Assembly: GCA_013153415.1 (NCBI GenBank)
Contig: JAADEO010000111.1
Location: 1 to 14,524 of the forward strand
Source of the DNA: Deltaproteobacteria bacterium
GTDB lineage: Bacteria > Desulfobacterota > Anaeroferrophillalia > Anaeroferrophillales > Tharpellaceae
Reading direction: 5' to 3'
DNA: 14,524 bases
Part shown: positions 1 through 6,497 of the stretch, in pieces
Numbering within the stretch: position 1 is the stretch's first letter
Layout: the number at the start of each line of letters is the position of its first letter
Made by a program: the position numbers and the translations under genes
Notes under the pieces: generated by a model
The model's database searches: none
The model's input: the letters and a program-made list of their open reading frames with translations, nothing else
Told to the model about the DNA's origin: nothing

Positions 1-743
1 CCGGTCAGCGGCATGACGTCGGCGACCGTGCCCAGGGCGACGAGATCGAGATACTGGAGAAGGTTTATCTCCCGGGCCAGCCCGGCCCGGCGCAGACCCT
101 GGCGCAAGGCGATCATCAGGTTGAATGCGACCCCGACGCCGGCCAGATCGCAATCGGGATAGGAACAGTTCTCCAGGTGCGGATTGATAACCGCCCAGGC
201 CGCCGGTACATGCTCGGGAACCTGGTGATGATCGGTAATGATGACATCGAGTTCGAGATCGCTGGCATAATCGATTTCCTCGAGGTCCGAAATGCCGCAA
301 TCGACCGTCAGCGCCAGTCCGGCCCCGGCCTCGACCGCCTTTTTCAGGGCTTCCGGATTGAGGCCGTACCCATCCAGCAGGCGCGAAGGGATGGAGTAAT
401 CGACTGTGAAACCGGTACGCCGCAGGTAATCGACCAGGATCGCGGTGGCCGAGATCCCATCCATGTCGTAATCCCCGAAAACGAAAATCTTCTCCTGGCG
501 CCGGAAAGCCCGCACCAGGCGGTCGACCGCCTGCTCCATGCCGGCCATAAGAAAAGGATCCGGCAAATCGTGGAGGGAGGGATTGAGGAATTTTCGCGCC
601 TTGTCTTCACTGTCGAGCCCCCGGGAACAAAGCAGTTCAGCCAGGCGGGGGGAGATTTCCAGCACCCTGCCGAGCTGCTCGCATTTGGCCGGATCGATTT
701 CCCTGCCGCTCCAGTCCTTCATCTTTCCCGTAAATGATTTCAT
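1..743 (-). CDS. recJ: RecJ single-stranded-DNA-specific 5'-3' exonuclease, N-terminal part (runs off the left edge)
   Basis: I translated this frame by hand: 247 codons, open to the window edge with no stop. RecJ degrades single-stranded DNA 5' to 3' in recombination and mismatch or base-excision repair, in the cytoplasm. The DHH-family metal-binding motifs are in order: DYDMDG at residues 91-96, VDCGIS around 147-152 and DHH at 171-173, followed by LAGVGVAFNLM and the typical LDLVALGTVADVMPL. The start at 743 forms an ATGA overlap with the stop of the upstream permease, which suggests translational coupling. A second in-frame ATG at 722 (KMKDW) follows GGGAAAG and better matches the usual RecJ N-terminus, so the true start may be there. 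The DHHA1 and OB domains lie outside the window. Identity is very secure; only the start is uncertain. Confidence 0.96.
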   Translation of the reverse strand, partial: MKSFTGKMKDWSGREIDPAKCEQLGRVLEISPRLAELLCSRGLDSEDKARKFLNPSLHDLPDPFLMAGMEQAVDRLVRAFRRQEKIFVFGDYDMDGISATAILVDYLRRTGFTVDYSIPSRLLDGYGLNPEALKKAVEAGAGLALTVDCGISDLEEIDYASDLELDVIITDHHQVPEHVPAAWAVINPHLENCSYPDCDLAGVGVAFNLMIALRQGLRRAGLAREINLLQYLDLVALGTVADVMPLT

Positions 744-1648
744 TGCTTAACCGAACCTGTATTCTGATGAAGAGTTGTAACCATGATCCCGGCGCCAAGG
801 ATCGCCAGCCCTCCCAGCCAGATCGAAAGATCCGGGACCTTGCGGCTTACGATCAGTCCCAGGGCCACTGCGGCCAGGGGCTCGAGATAACCGATGGTCG
901 CGACGTGCTGGGCCTTGATATGGCGCAACCCGGAAAGATAGAGATAGGGGGCCAGGGCGCAGAGTACGATGCCCAGGAGAAGGAGAATGAGCCATGCCGA
1001 GCCGGGCATCGGGACAAGCGGATCGAAACAAAGAAGGGGCAGCAGGAACAGGGTGATGAAGAGGTTCTGGCCGAGAATCATCGGCAGGGGTGCGAGTTTG
1101 TCGGTCAGATGCTTGGCGGTGATCAGGGTCAGGGCGTAGGCGAGGCCGGAAGCCACACCACAGAGCGCACCGCTGAGATCGGCAGCGGCGAGATTGAATT
1201 TAAAGCCCGGAAAAAGAATGGCCGTCAAACCGCAAAGCGCCAGAAGCAGGGGCGGAATGATGCGCCGATCGAAATGCTCATGCAACAGGACCGGCGCCAG
1301 CACAGCGACAAAGAGGGGAGCCGTGTAATGAGTGAATACGGCGATAGCGATCGACGTCCGGTTGAAGGCGGCGAAATAGAAATAGTTATTGACCAGCAGG
1401 CAAACGGCAAGCAGGGCCAGGATCGAGGCCTGGCCCCTGATGGAAGCGATGAAATCCTTGATCTCGTCCCGTCTCGGGAAAAGGCAGATGAGAACAGCGG
1501 GCAGGGAAAAGAGTGTCGTCAGGAAAAGGGTGTGCAGGGCCCGGATGTGCAGCTTCTGGACCGCTATGCCCCAGCTGCTCCAGAGCAATAGAGCGACAAT
1601 CACTTTGCAGTAATTTTTCAGTGGAACCCCAGTTTCAACCCGGCTCAA
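740..1648 (-). CDS. DMT-superfamily (EamA) membrane permease
   Basis: This is a 302-residue, very hydrophobic protein with about ten predicted membrane helices in two similar halves, the architecture of EamA/DMT transporters (usually 280-310 residues). Such proteins export or take up small metabolites in the inner membrane; the substrate cannot be read from sequence. Helices include LLALLAVCLLVNNYFYFAAF, with TSIAIAVFTHYTAPLFVAVLAPVLL and LGIVLCALAPYLYLSGL further on; the ALAPYLYLSGL-GYLEPLAAVALG stretch in the second half is typical of the family. The annotated start is a TTG with no convincing ribosome site, and an in-frame stop lies just upstream at 1667-1669, so the start is uncertain (a GTG before the first helix is an alternative). 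The gene begins 25 bp after coaD and ends in an ATGA overlap with recJ. Confidence 0.88.
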   Translation of the reverse strand: MSRVETGVPLKNYCKVIVALLLWSSWGIAVQKLHIRALHTLFLTTLFSLPAVLICLFPRRDEIKDFIASIRGQASILALLAVCLLVNNYFYFAAFNRTSIAIAVFTHYTAPLFVAVLAPVLLHEHFDRRIIPPLLLALCGLTAILFPGFKFNLAAADLSGALCGVASGLAYALTLITAKHLTDKLAPLPMILGQNLFITLFLLPLLCFDPLVPMPGSAWLILLLLGIVLCALAPYLYLSGLRHIKAQHVATIGYLEPLAAVALGLIVSRKVPDLSIWLGGLAILGAGIMVTTLHQNTGSVKQ

Positions 1649-1673
1649 GCGGAGCAGGTCAGGAATTTATAGA

Positions 1674-2204
1674 TCAACGATCGTATTTGGCCTTGATCTT
1701 CTTTTCGACGAGAGGATGAACGAGATCCGAAACATCCCCGCCCAGCGAGGCGAGCTCCTTGACGATGCGGGAGCTGACATAGGTATAGAGAGCGCTCGAG
1801 GTCATGAAGAAGGTCTCGATGCCGGGCGCCAGCTTGCGGTTCATCAGGGCCATCTGAAACTCGTATTCGAAGTCCGATACCGCTCTCAAGCCCCGGATGA
1901 TGACATGCGCGTCGCGCTTGATCAGGTAATCGATCAGCAGCCCCTGGAAGGTTTCGACCTCGATGCGGGGATTGTCGGCAAAGATGCTGTCGATCATCTC
2001 GATACGCTCGGCAACCGTAAAAAGAGGGGTTTTCTCCTGATTGCAGGCCACGGCGACGATCACCTTGTCGAAGACCTCGGAACTGCGCTCGATCAAATCG
2101 ATATGACCGACCGTGACCGGATCGAACGAGCCGGGAAAAACAGCTAACGTGTTGCGGGATGAGAGATCGCGATCGGAACCGGAGCTGGAAGGGGAGCTGG
2201 ACAT
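1674..2204 (-). CDS. coaD: Phosphopantetheine adenylyltransferase
   Basis: CoaD transfers an adenylyl group from ATP to 4'-phosphopantetheine, the fourth step of coenzyme A synthesis, in the cytoplasm. The 176-residue product has the nucleotidyltransferase signature FPGSFDPVTVGHIDL at about 23-37 (the TxGH histidine is H34), RGLRAVSDFEYEFQMALMNR at about 104-123, and VSSRIVKE at 143-150 in place of the usual ISST/SSxxxKE motif. The usual family length is 155-165. The surplus is an N-terminal extension of about 17 residues rich in Ser (MSSSPSSSGSDRD). No ATG, GTG or TTG lies between it and the conserved core, so the extension seems to be real. The gene sits 34 bp after rsmD, a classic bacterial pairing. 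Confidence 0.96.
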   Translation of the reverse strand: MSSSPSSSGSDRDLSSRNTLAVFPGSFDPVTVGHIDLIERSSEVFDKVIVAVACNQEKTPLFTVAERIEMIDSIFADNPRIEVETFQGLLIDYLIKRDAHVIIRGLRAVSDFEYEFQMALMNRKLAPGIETFFMTSSALYTYVSSRIVKELASLGGDVSDLVHPLVEKKIKAKYDR

Positions 2205-2238
2205 GGAATGAGCCTGATATCTACAATGTTTTAGAAAG

Positions 2239-2814
2239 TCATTCGGGACGAAGGAAAGTCAGCTTCGTGTGACCGTAACGACGCTGTTTGTAAACCGACA
2301 TGCCCTTGATCTCGGGCAGATCGAATCTGCTGTTATGTTCGAACACGGCAACCGACTCCGGTGTGAGGATATCGTGACTGCAGGCGAGTTCGAGCGCGGT
2401 AATGCCAACCTGAGGGGCGGCATAGGGAGGATCGAGGAAAAGAAGGTCGAATTTGAGCTGCATGGCGGCGAAACTGCTGACCGCCTGGTCGGCCTTGAGA
2501 TGAAAGATCCTGCCGGTGGCGTCGATCTCGAGCTTCTCCATGTTGGCCCGGATGAGCCGGCAACTGTCGAGACTGCTGTCGACGCAGTAAACGGTGCCAC
2601 AGCCACGGCTCAAAGACTCGATCGCCATGATGCCGCTACCGGAAAAAAGATCCGCGACAACCGCATCGCGGCAGAAATCGACGCCCAGGATCGAAAAAAG
2701 AGCCTCCCTGACCATGGCCTTGCTCGGCCTGATCGCGGGATCGTGAATCGGGTTTACCTTGCGACCTTTGTAAAGGCCGGCGGTAACCCGCATAACTGGG
2801 GTAGGATTTCTCAT
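2239..2814 (-). CDS. rsmD: 16S rRNA (guanine966-N2)-methyltransferase
   Basis: RsmD methylates G966 of 16S rRNA using S-adenosylmethionine during 30S assembly. The 191-residue protein carries the family N-terminus MRVTAGLYKGRKV from residue 8, RPSKAMVREALFSIL at 29-43, the SAM-binding motif VADLFSGSGIMAIESLSRG at 53-71, and the N6/N2-methylase motif DPPY at 128-131. Length matches the family. Two starts are possible, M1 at 2814 or M8 at 2793; the second fits the usual family start, and neither has a strong ribosome site. A hairpin with a T6 tract ends six bases before M1 and may control transcription into the gene. coaD follows 34 bp later. Confidence 0.95.
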   Translation of the reverse strand: MRNPTPVMRVTAGLYKGRKVNPIHDPAIRPSKAMVREALFSILGVDFCRDAVVADLFSGSGIMAIESLSRGCGTVYCVDSSLDSCRLIRANMEKLEIDATGRIFHLKADQAVSSFAAMQLKFDLLFLDPPYAAPQVGITALELACSHDILTPESVAVFEHNSRFDLPEIKGMSVYKQRRYGHTKLTFLRPE

Positions 2815-2820
2815 CTCTGG

Positions 2821-2867
2821 AAAAAATTTAAGGCAAGAAAAACCCGAAAAGTTCTCCCTGCCTTAAA
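2821..2867 (-). terminator. Terminator- or attenuator-like hairpin just before rsmD
   Basis: Seen directly: a perfect 9-bp inverted repeat, tttaaggca at 2827-2835 and tgccttaaa at 2859-2867, with a 23-nt loop. Read on the minus strand the stem is followed at once by TTTTTT (2826-2821), the form of an intrinsic terminator, and it lies downstream of the cysteine-rich gene. The stem is only partly GC and the loop is large, so efficiency may be low. Its end is six bases from the first rsmD ATG, so it would separate rsmD from the upstream gene unless read through. A weaker CCGTA/TACGG hairpin lies nearer the end of the upstream gene, around 2893-2908. Confidence 0.5.
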
Positions 2868-2927
2868 GTGCCCGGCAAGTTCCGCCTCCGTAAAGCGCTA
2901 CGGGACGGTAGAATAAAGGCAACCCAC

Positions 2928-3209
2928 CTAGCTGCGGATACCTTTCTTCGAAGCCTTGAGGGGGTTGATCTTCTTCTTGATCTGCTCGACATCGCGCTTG
3001 ATGTGCGTTGCCATGGTGCAGGTGCCGTTGAACCAGCGGCTTTCGGGGTCGGGATAACAGATGCAGTATTTAGCGTCGTCGACCTCGGTTATCTTGGCGC
3101 AACCTTCGCACTTATCGATAATCGGCTTGCAACTGCCGCCAATGAAAGAACAACCATCGGCTTTCATAAGAAAGCATTCACTACCTTTTCTTACCGTCTG
3201 ACAAATCAT
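2928..3209 (-). CDS. PxxKW-family cysteine-rich protein
   Basis: This is a 93-residue soluble protein with nine cysteines (C3, C12, C20, C27, C34, C37, C49, C51, C64) and the C-terminal segment KKINPLKASKKG. I recognise the arrangement MxCxTxxKGxEC...CSFxGGSC...CEGC...YC..YPDP...W.NG.C.MATH as the PxxKW cysteine-rich family known mainly from Desulfobacterota, for which no biochemical function is established to my knowledge. Here the defining PxxKW reads PESRW (55-59), a Lys to Arg change. The cysteine pairs suggest metal or Fe-S binding or disulfides; this is inference. GGAGG lies ten bases before the ATG, and a promoter-like pair lies upstream. The gene is preceded by the deoxynucleoside-kinase-like gene and followed by rsmD. 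Confidence 0.85.
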   Translation of the reverse strand: MICQTVRKGSECFLMKADGCSFIGGSCKPIIDKCEGCAKITEVDDAKYCICYPDPESRWFNGTCTMATHIKRDVEQIKKKINPLKASKKGIRS

Positions 3210-3250
3210 TGCTGCTAATCCTCCAAAGGGGTATTTTTTGATTTTGCGCG

Positions 3251-3279
3251 TGTCTACTGGAAGGAGATGAAATTGTCAA
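3251..3279 (-). promoter_or_regulatory. Candidate sigma-70 promoter for the PxxKW-family gene
   Basis: On the minus strand a perfect -35 hexamer TTGACA (3279-3274) is followed after exactly 17 bases by TAGACA (3256-3251), which matches 3 of 6 positions of the -10 consensus. It lies in the 94-bp gap between the kinase-like gene and the cysteine-rich gene, 41 bases before the start codon. The strong -35 and ideal spacing favour it; the weak -10 does not. Just upstream, 3281-3297 forms a small CTAAAA/TTTTAG dyad that could help end the previous transcript. Confidence 0.4.
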
Positions 3280-3303
3280 GCTAAAAAGGACTTTTAGGGC
3301 GAT

Positions 3304-3912
3304 TCAGATATATCTTTCGATCGCTTCCAGGATGTCGGCCCGATCAACGAGGTTGCTGGTGAAATCGTGCTGCTCGGTATCGATGATGATGACCTCGGAG
3401 AGATCATAATCGGCAATCCAGTTGACATAGAGACGGTTGAGGTGACGCAGGTATTTTTCGGTTATGGGAACCGATCCGAGTTTGGGGTTGGCATTCAGGC
3501 GTCGCAAAGACGAAGAAACCGGCGAGTGGAGATAAATCAGCAGATCCGGAGCCGGCAGCGAATCGCTGAGGCAGAGATAGAGCTGATAATAGGTCATGAA
3601 ATCGGTTTCCGACATCAAACCGGATTGATAGAGATTGCGAGCGAAGATCTCGGCATCCTCGTAAATCGTCCGACAGGTGATGATGGAACTGAATGAAGTG
3701 GAGAAATTCTTGAACGCCTCGAACTTGCGGGAGAGAAAATAGATCTGCGAATGAAACGCCCAGCGTTTCATATCCCGGAAAAAATCCTCGAGATAAGGAT
3801 TGTCGGCCGCGGGATTGGGAACCGAAAGCAGTGGATATGATTTGCAGAGGAAATCGATCAAGGCCGATTTTCCCGAACCGATGGTGCCGGCGACTGCAAT
3901 ATATTTTTTCAT
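3304..3912 (-). CDS. Deoxynucleoside kinase-family protein with altered catalytic positions
   Basis: The 202-residue protein matches the dNK/dGK family, which phosphorylates deoxynucleosides in nucleotide salvage. Visible are the P-loop GTIGSGKS (9-16), DNPYLEDFF (37-45), WAFHSQIYFLSRKF (51-64) and RTIYEDAEIFA (81-91), followed by LPAPDLLIYL (family: xPxPDLLIYL) and LRRLNAN near the lid. Family length is about 200-220. Two positions expected to be acidic look changed: the Glu of the ExxxxNPYL region (catalytic base in characterised dNKs) aligns with N33, and the Asp/Glu before Arg of the DRT/ERS motif is C80 (TGT codon). Both are read directly from the DNA; the alignment itself is from memory of the family. 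The enzyme may be inactive, use another base, or have another role. The ATG at 3912 has only a weak ribosome site. Confidence 0.8.
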   Translation of the reverse strand: MKKYIAVAGTIGSGKSALIDFLCKSYPLLSVPNPAADNPYLEDFFRDMKRWAFHSQIYFLSRKFEAFKNFSTSFSSIITCRTIYEDAEIFARNLYQSGLMSETDFMTYYQLYLCLSDSLPAPDLLIYLHSPVSSSLRRLNANPKLGSVPITEKYLRHLNRLYVNWIADYDLSEVIIIDTEQHDFTSNLVDRADILEAIERYI

Positions 3913-4220
3913 GGATTAGAAATTCCGCGAAACTGATTCAGTTGATTGCTGCGATGTGTTCCATGAAAAACGTAACTTATAAATATAATGTTGTCCAGAA
4001 TTAAATTGAGGGCTCGGGCCGGTCCCGGCACCGGGGGAGAACCAGGCTTTTTACTCCCGTTTGAAAGTTAACATAATATTCATTATCAGAAGTTCCAAAA
4101 AGGCGAAATCGGGCTGAAAAAATATTTTCGCAAATTCTGCAAGAGCAACCAAACGTTACCGTAAAAAATAAGAAAGGAAAATATGACGTGATTTCAAATG
4201 GTTAAGACAGAAGGCGCACG
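3913..4220. other. 308-bp AT-rich intergenic region with a GC-rich hairpin and a dyad
   Basis: No gene is evident on either strand. Three things stand out. A 13-bp perfect dyad aactga-t-tcagtt lies at 3931-3943, 18 bases before the kinase-like start codon. An AT-rich patch at 3977-3989 includes TATAAT on the plus strand and TATAAG-like hexamers on the minus strand, with no good -35 for either. A GC-rich island at about 4011-4040 forms CCGGT/ACCGG (4019-4023 with 4030-4034, 6-nt loop) flanked by CTC/GAG. The rest (4050-4220) is A-rich with no T-tailed hairpin that I would call a terminator for the GH57 gene. Confidence 0.5.
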
Positions 4221-6497
4221 CTAGACATACCACATGCGTTCTTCAAAATCCGGCCCCGGTACGACCAGGCGCAGATAGCCTCCGGCCGGGATTCTCTGAA
4301 CTTCGAAATTATCCTGCTCGATCGTGACCGCGAAGTTGAGGTCCGTTCCAACCGGGGCTCTCAACGCGGCAAAAGGAATCGCCAGCTCGAAGATCTCCTG
4401 CAGAGCGAATCTCAGTTCCGGTTCCTCCGCATCACTTTTTCCGCTCTCCCCGATCACGAGCTTTTTGTCCTGGTTCAGGTCTTCGAAGGTCAGAATGAGA
4501 TCGTCATCCGATTGCCCGGTGAACCGGACCCTGAATTTCTCCTGATGATGGTTGATCAGGAAAAGGCCGGGATAGCAGTTTTCATCCCTGGCGACCTTGC
4601 GGGAGATATCCAGGCGCAGGAAAAAGTTTTCGAGGTTGAAACCGTAATAAAGTTCTTTGATCAGGTATTCCGTGCGGTGCATGGCGCCACCCAGGCTGGC
4701 GACCTTGCAGAGGGCTGCGCCGCGCCATTCGAAATAGCTGCCCAGGCGCCCGTCGATCCGAGGATCGATGAAACTGCTGATCTCGTTTTCCGGATGCAGG
4801 ATCTTGTCGGCCTGGATAATCGGCCGGAAGAGGTATTCGGGAATCTCCTGGTCCGTAAGCCTGTATACTGCCATCAGATGGCGACGAAAAAGCTCATCGA
4901 AATCGGCGTCGTTTTCCGAACTGTGATCATCGCCATACCACCAGCACCAATCACTTCCCTCTGCAATATAAATATGTTCCCATGCTTTCTTGATCTTATC
5001 CTTTAACTTTTCACTGAGGTTGTTTTCGCCAGCAGCACTCTCCTCGCCGCCTGGCGCCAACTCCTGCCGCTTCCGTTCCTCAAAAAGAACCAGCGCCCGT
5101 CGGGCCCGCCCCAGATATTCCCAGGCCAGGTTGTCCTCCGTATGACCGATCCAGATCCTGAAATTGGCATTTATCCAGGATCCGGGATAGAGCCAGCTGA
5201 TGCGCGACTCCCCTGCCGGGCGCCCCTCCAGATAGCCGCTGACGGTGTTGGTGCTGAGACCGGGGGTATCCTGGAGCCGGGCGTAGAGTTCGCGCAGGAA
5301 ATCGGCCCCATCCCGGGGAAAATGCTCCCAGGCGTTTTCTCCGTCGAGGATAATCGCCACTGCGCTGTTTCCGGCCCGGCTGCCCAGTCGTCTGCGTACC
5401 TCCTGCAGGCGGCTGATGAAGTCGTCCGCCGCCTGTTTTTCGTTCCAGTGCGAATAGACGAAGCCGATCAGATCGGAGAGCTGATGGTCGCGAAAGATCA
5501 TTTCGACCCGGCTTTCGCCCTCTACCGCACTCCAGGCCCGGTAGGCGTCCAGGGGAGTATGCTCGCCCCCGGCGATGGTGGAGTTGGCCAGGATTCCTTC
5601 ATCCGTGGCGATCCACTTGATCCCGGCACGATGAAAATAGGGGATCAGCTCCTGGCAGACCGCACCTTCCGAAGGCCACATCCCGCGGGGATAGCGGCCG
5701 AAACAGTCGCGATGACGGTTTAAGGCCTTCTTTATCTGCATTTCGACATCTTCGGGATGCGCGAAGCGCAGACCCGGCAAGGGGTCGTGCGGTTGCGACA
5801 CCGAAGCCAGCGAGGTATCGTAAAGCAGGGGCAGGATGGGATGGTAATAGGGCGTGGTGGAGAGTTCGATCTGACCCCGTTCTTCCCGCTCCCGGTAGGC
5901 GGGAATTATGCGGGAGATGATCTCCAGCTGCAGATCAAGAAGCTTGAGCTTTTCCGTCTCGCTGAAATTCCGCTGCTTGCTGATCATCTGCCCGATATCC
6001 GGATATTCCTGACGAAAAACCGGATCGATCCAGGTCAGGTTGTACCAGACCTGCAGGTCCCGGAAATCCTGTTCCGAGAAATAGCGCTGCACCTCGCTCA
6101 GCGCCTCGGAAGCGGGATGGAAGCCCCGCAGCCGAAGCAGCTCCCAGTAACGGGGATAGGGCTTCACCATGTTGTCCCAGTGGGCATGGAAAAAGGTTTT
6201 GAGGATGGCGGTTTTATCTTCGAGGGAGAGGTTGGCGGCGTTTTTCCTGGTAAGGACGTAAGCCTGGTCGCTCAAGGTCCCGTCGACATACCCCTGAAGC
6301 TGATCCAGGAGCGACGGAACGAGATTGAAATTCTGCCTGACTCCGGGAAAATCATCCAGGATAGTGACCATATCGAGGTAGTCTTTGACCCCGTGAAGCC
6401 TGACCCAGGGCAATAGCGAGAGATCGCTTTCCGGGTCACGGTAGTCGGGCTGGTGCATGTGCCAGAGGAAGATAACATTCAATGCCGGTTCAGTCAT
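4221..6497 (-). CDS. GH57-family glycoside hydrolase (alpha-amylase/glucanotransferase type)
   Basis: From the preferred ATG at 6497 the product has 758 residues and no signal peptide, so it should act in the cytoplasm on alpha-glucans such as glycogen or maltodextrins. GH57 conserved regions are visible: WHMHQPDY at 12-19 (region 1), GMWPSEGAV at about 272-280 with E277 as the expected nucleophile (region 3), and ILDGENAWEHF around 383-393 with D385 as the expected acid/base (region 4). A WCWWYGDDH segment and a beta-rich C-terminal domain follow, as in the COG1449 group. The ATG lies inside the end of the upstream pseudouridine synthase gene (8-nt overlap) with GGAGA ten bases upstream. A longer GTG-started form from 6530 adds eleven residues but lacks this support. 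Exact specificity (hydrolase or transferase) is not determinable. Confidence 0.92.
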   Translation of the reverse strand: MTEPALNVIFLWHMHQPDYRDPESDLSLLPWVRLHGVKDYLDMVTILDDFPGVRQNFNLVPSLLDQLQGYVDGTLSDQAYVLTRKNAANLSLEDKTAILKTFFHAHWDNMVKPYPRYWELLRLRGFHPASEALSEVQRYFSEQDFRDLQVWYNLTWIDPVFRQEYPDIGQMISKQRNFSETEKLKLLDLQLEIISRIIPAYREREERGQIELSTTPYYHPILPLLYDTSLASVSQPHDPLPGLRFAHPEDVEMQIKKALNRHRDCFGRYPRGMWPSEGAVCQELIPYFHRAGIKWIATDEGILANSTIAGGEHTPLDAYRAWSAVEGESRVEMIFRDHQLSDLIGFVYSHWNEKQAADDFISRLQEVRRRLGSRAGNSAVAIILDGENAWEHFPRDGADFLRELYARLQDTPGLSTNTVSGYLEGRPAGESRISWLYPGSWINANFRIWIGHTEDNLAWEYLGRARRALVLFEERKRQELAPGGEESAAGENNLSEKLKDKIKKAWEHIYIAEGSDWCWWYGDDHSSENDADFDELFRRHLMAVYRLTDQEIPEYLFRPIIQADKILHPENEISSFIDPRIDGRLGSYFEWRGAALCKVASLGGAMHRTEYLIKELYYGFNLENFFLRLDISRKVARDENCYPGLFLINHHQEKFRVRFTGQSDDDLILTFEDLNQDKKLVIGESGKSDAEEPELRFALQEIFELAIPFAALRAPVGTDLNFAVTIEQDNFEVQRIPAGGYLRLVVPGPDFEERMWYV

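Noticed and set aside
734..1591. 285-residue open frame on the plus strand opposite the EamA permease
   Set aside because: Extremely Gln/Glu/Gly/Arg-rich with no hydrophobic core, typical of the antisense of a membrane-protein gene.
3959..3989. Plus-strand promoter (TTCCAT with TATAAT)
   Set aside because: The spacer is 19 bases, the -35 is poor, and no plus-strand gene follows.
4100..4220. Intrinsic terminator after the GH57 gene
   Set aside because: T-rich runs are present on the minus strand, but no stem longer than about 3-5 bp precedes them.
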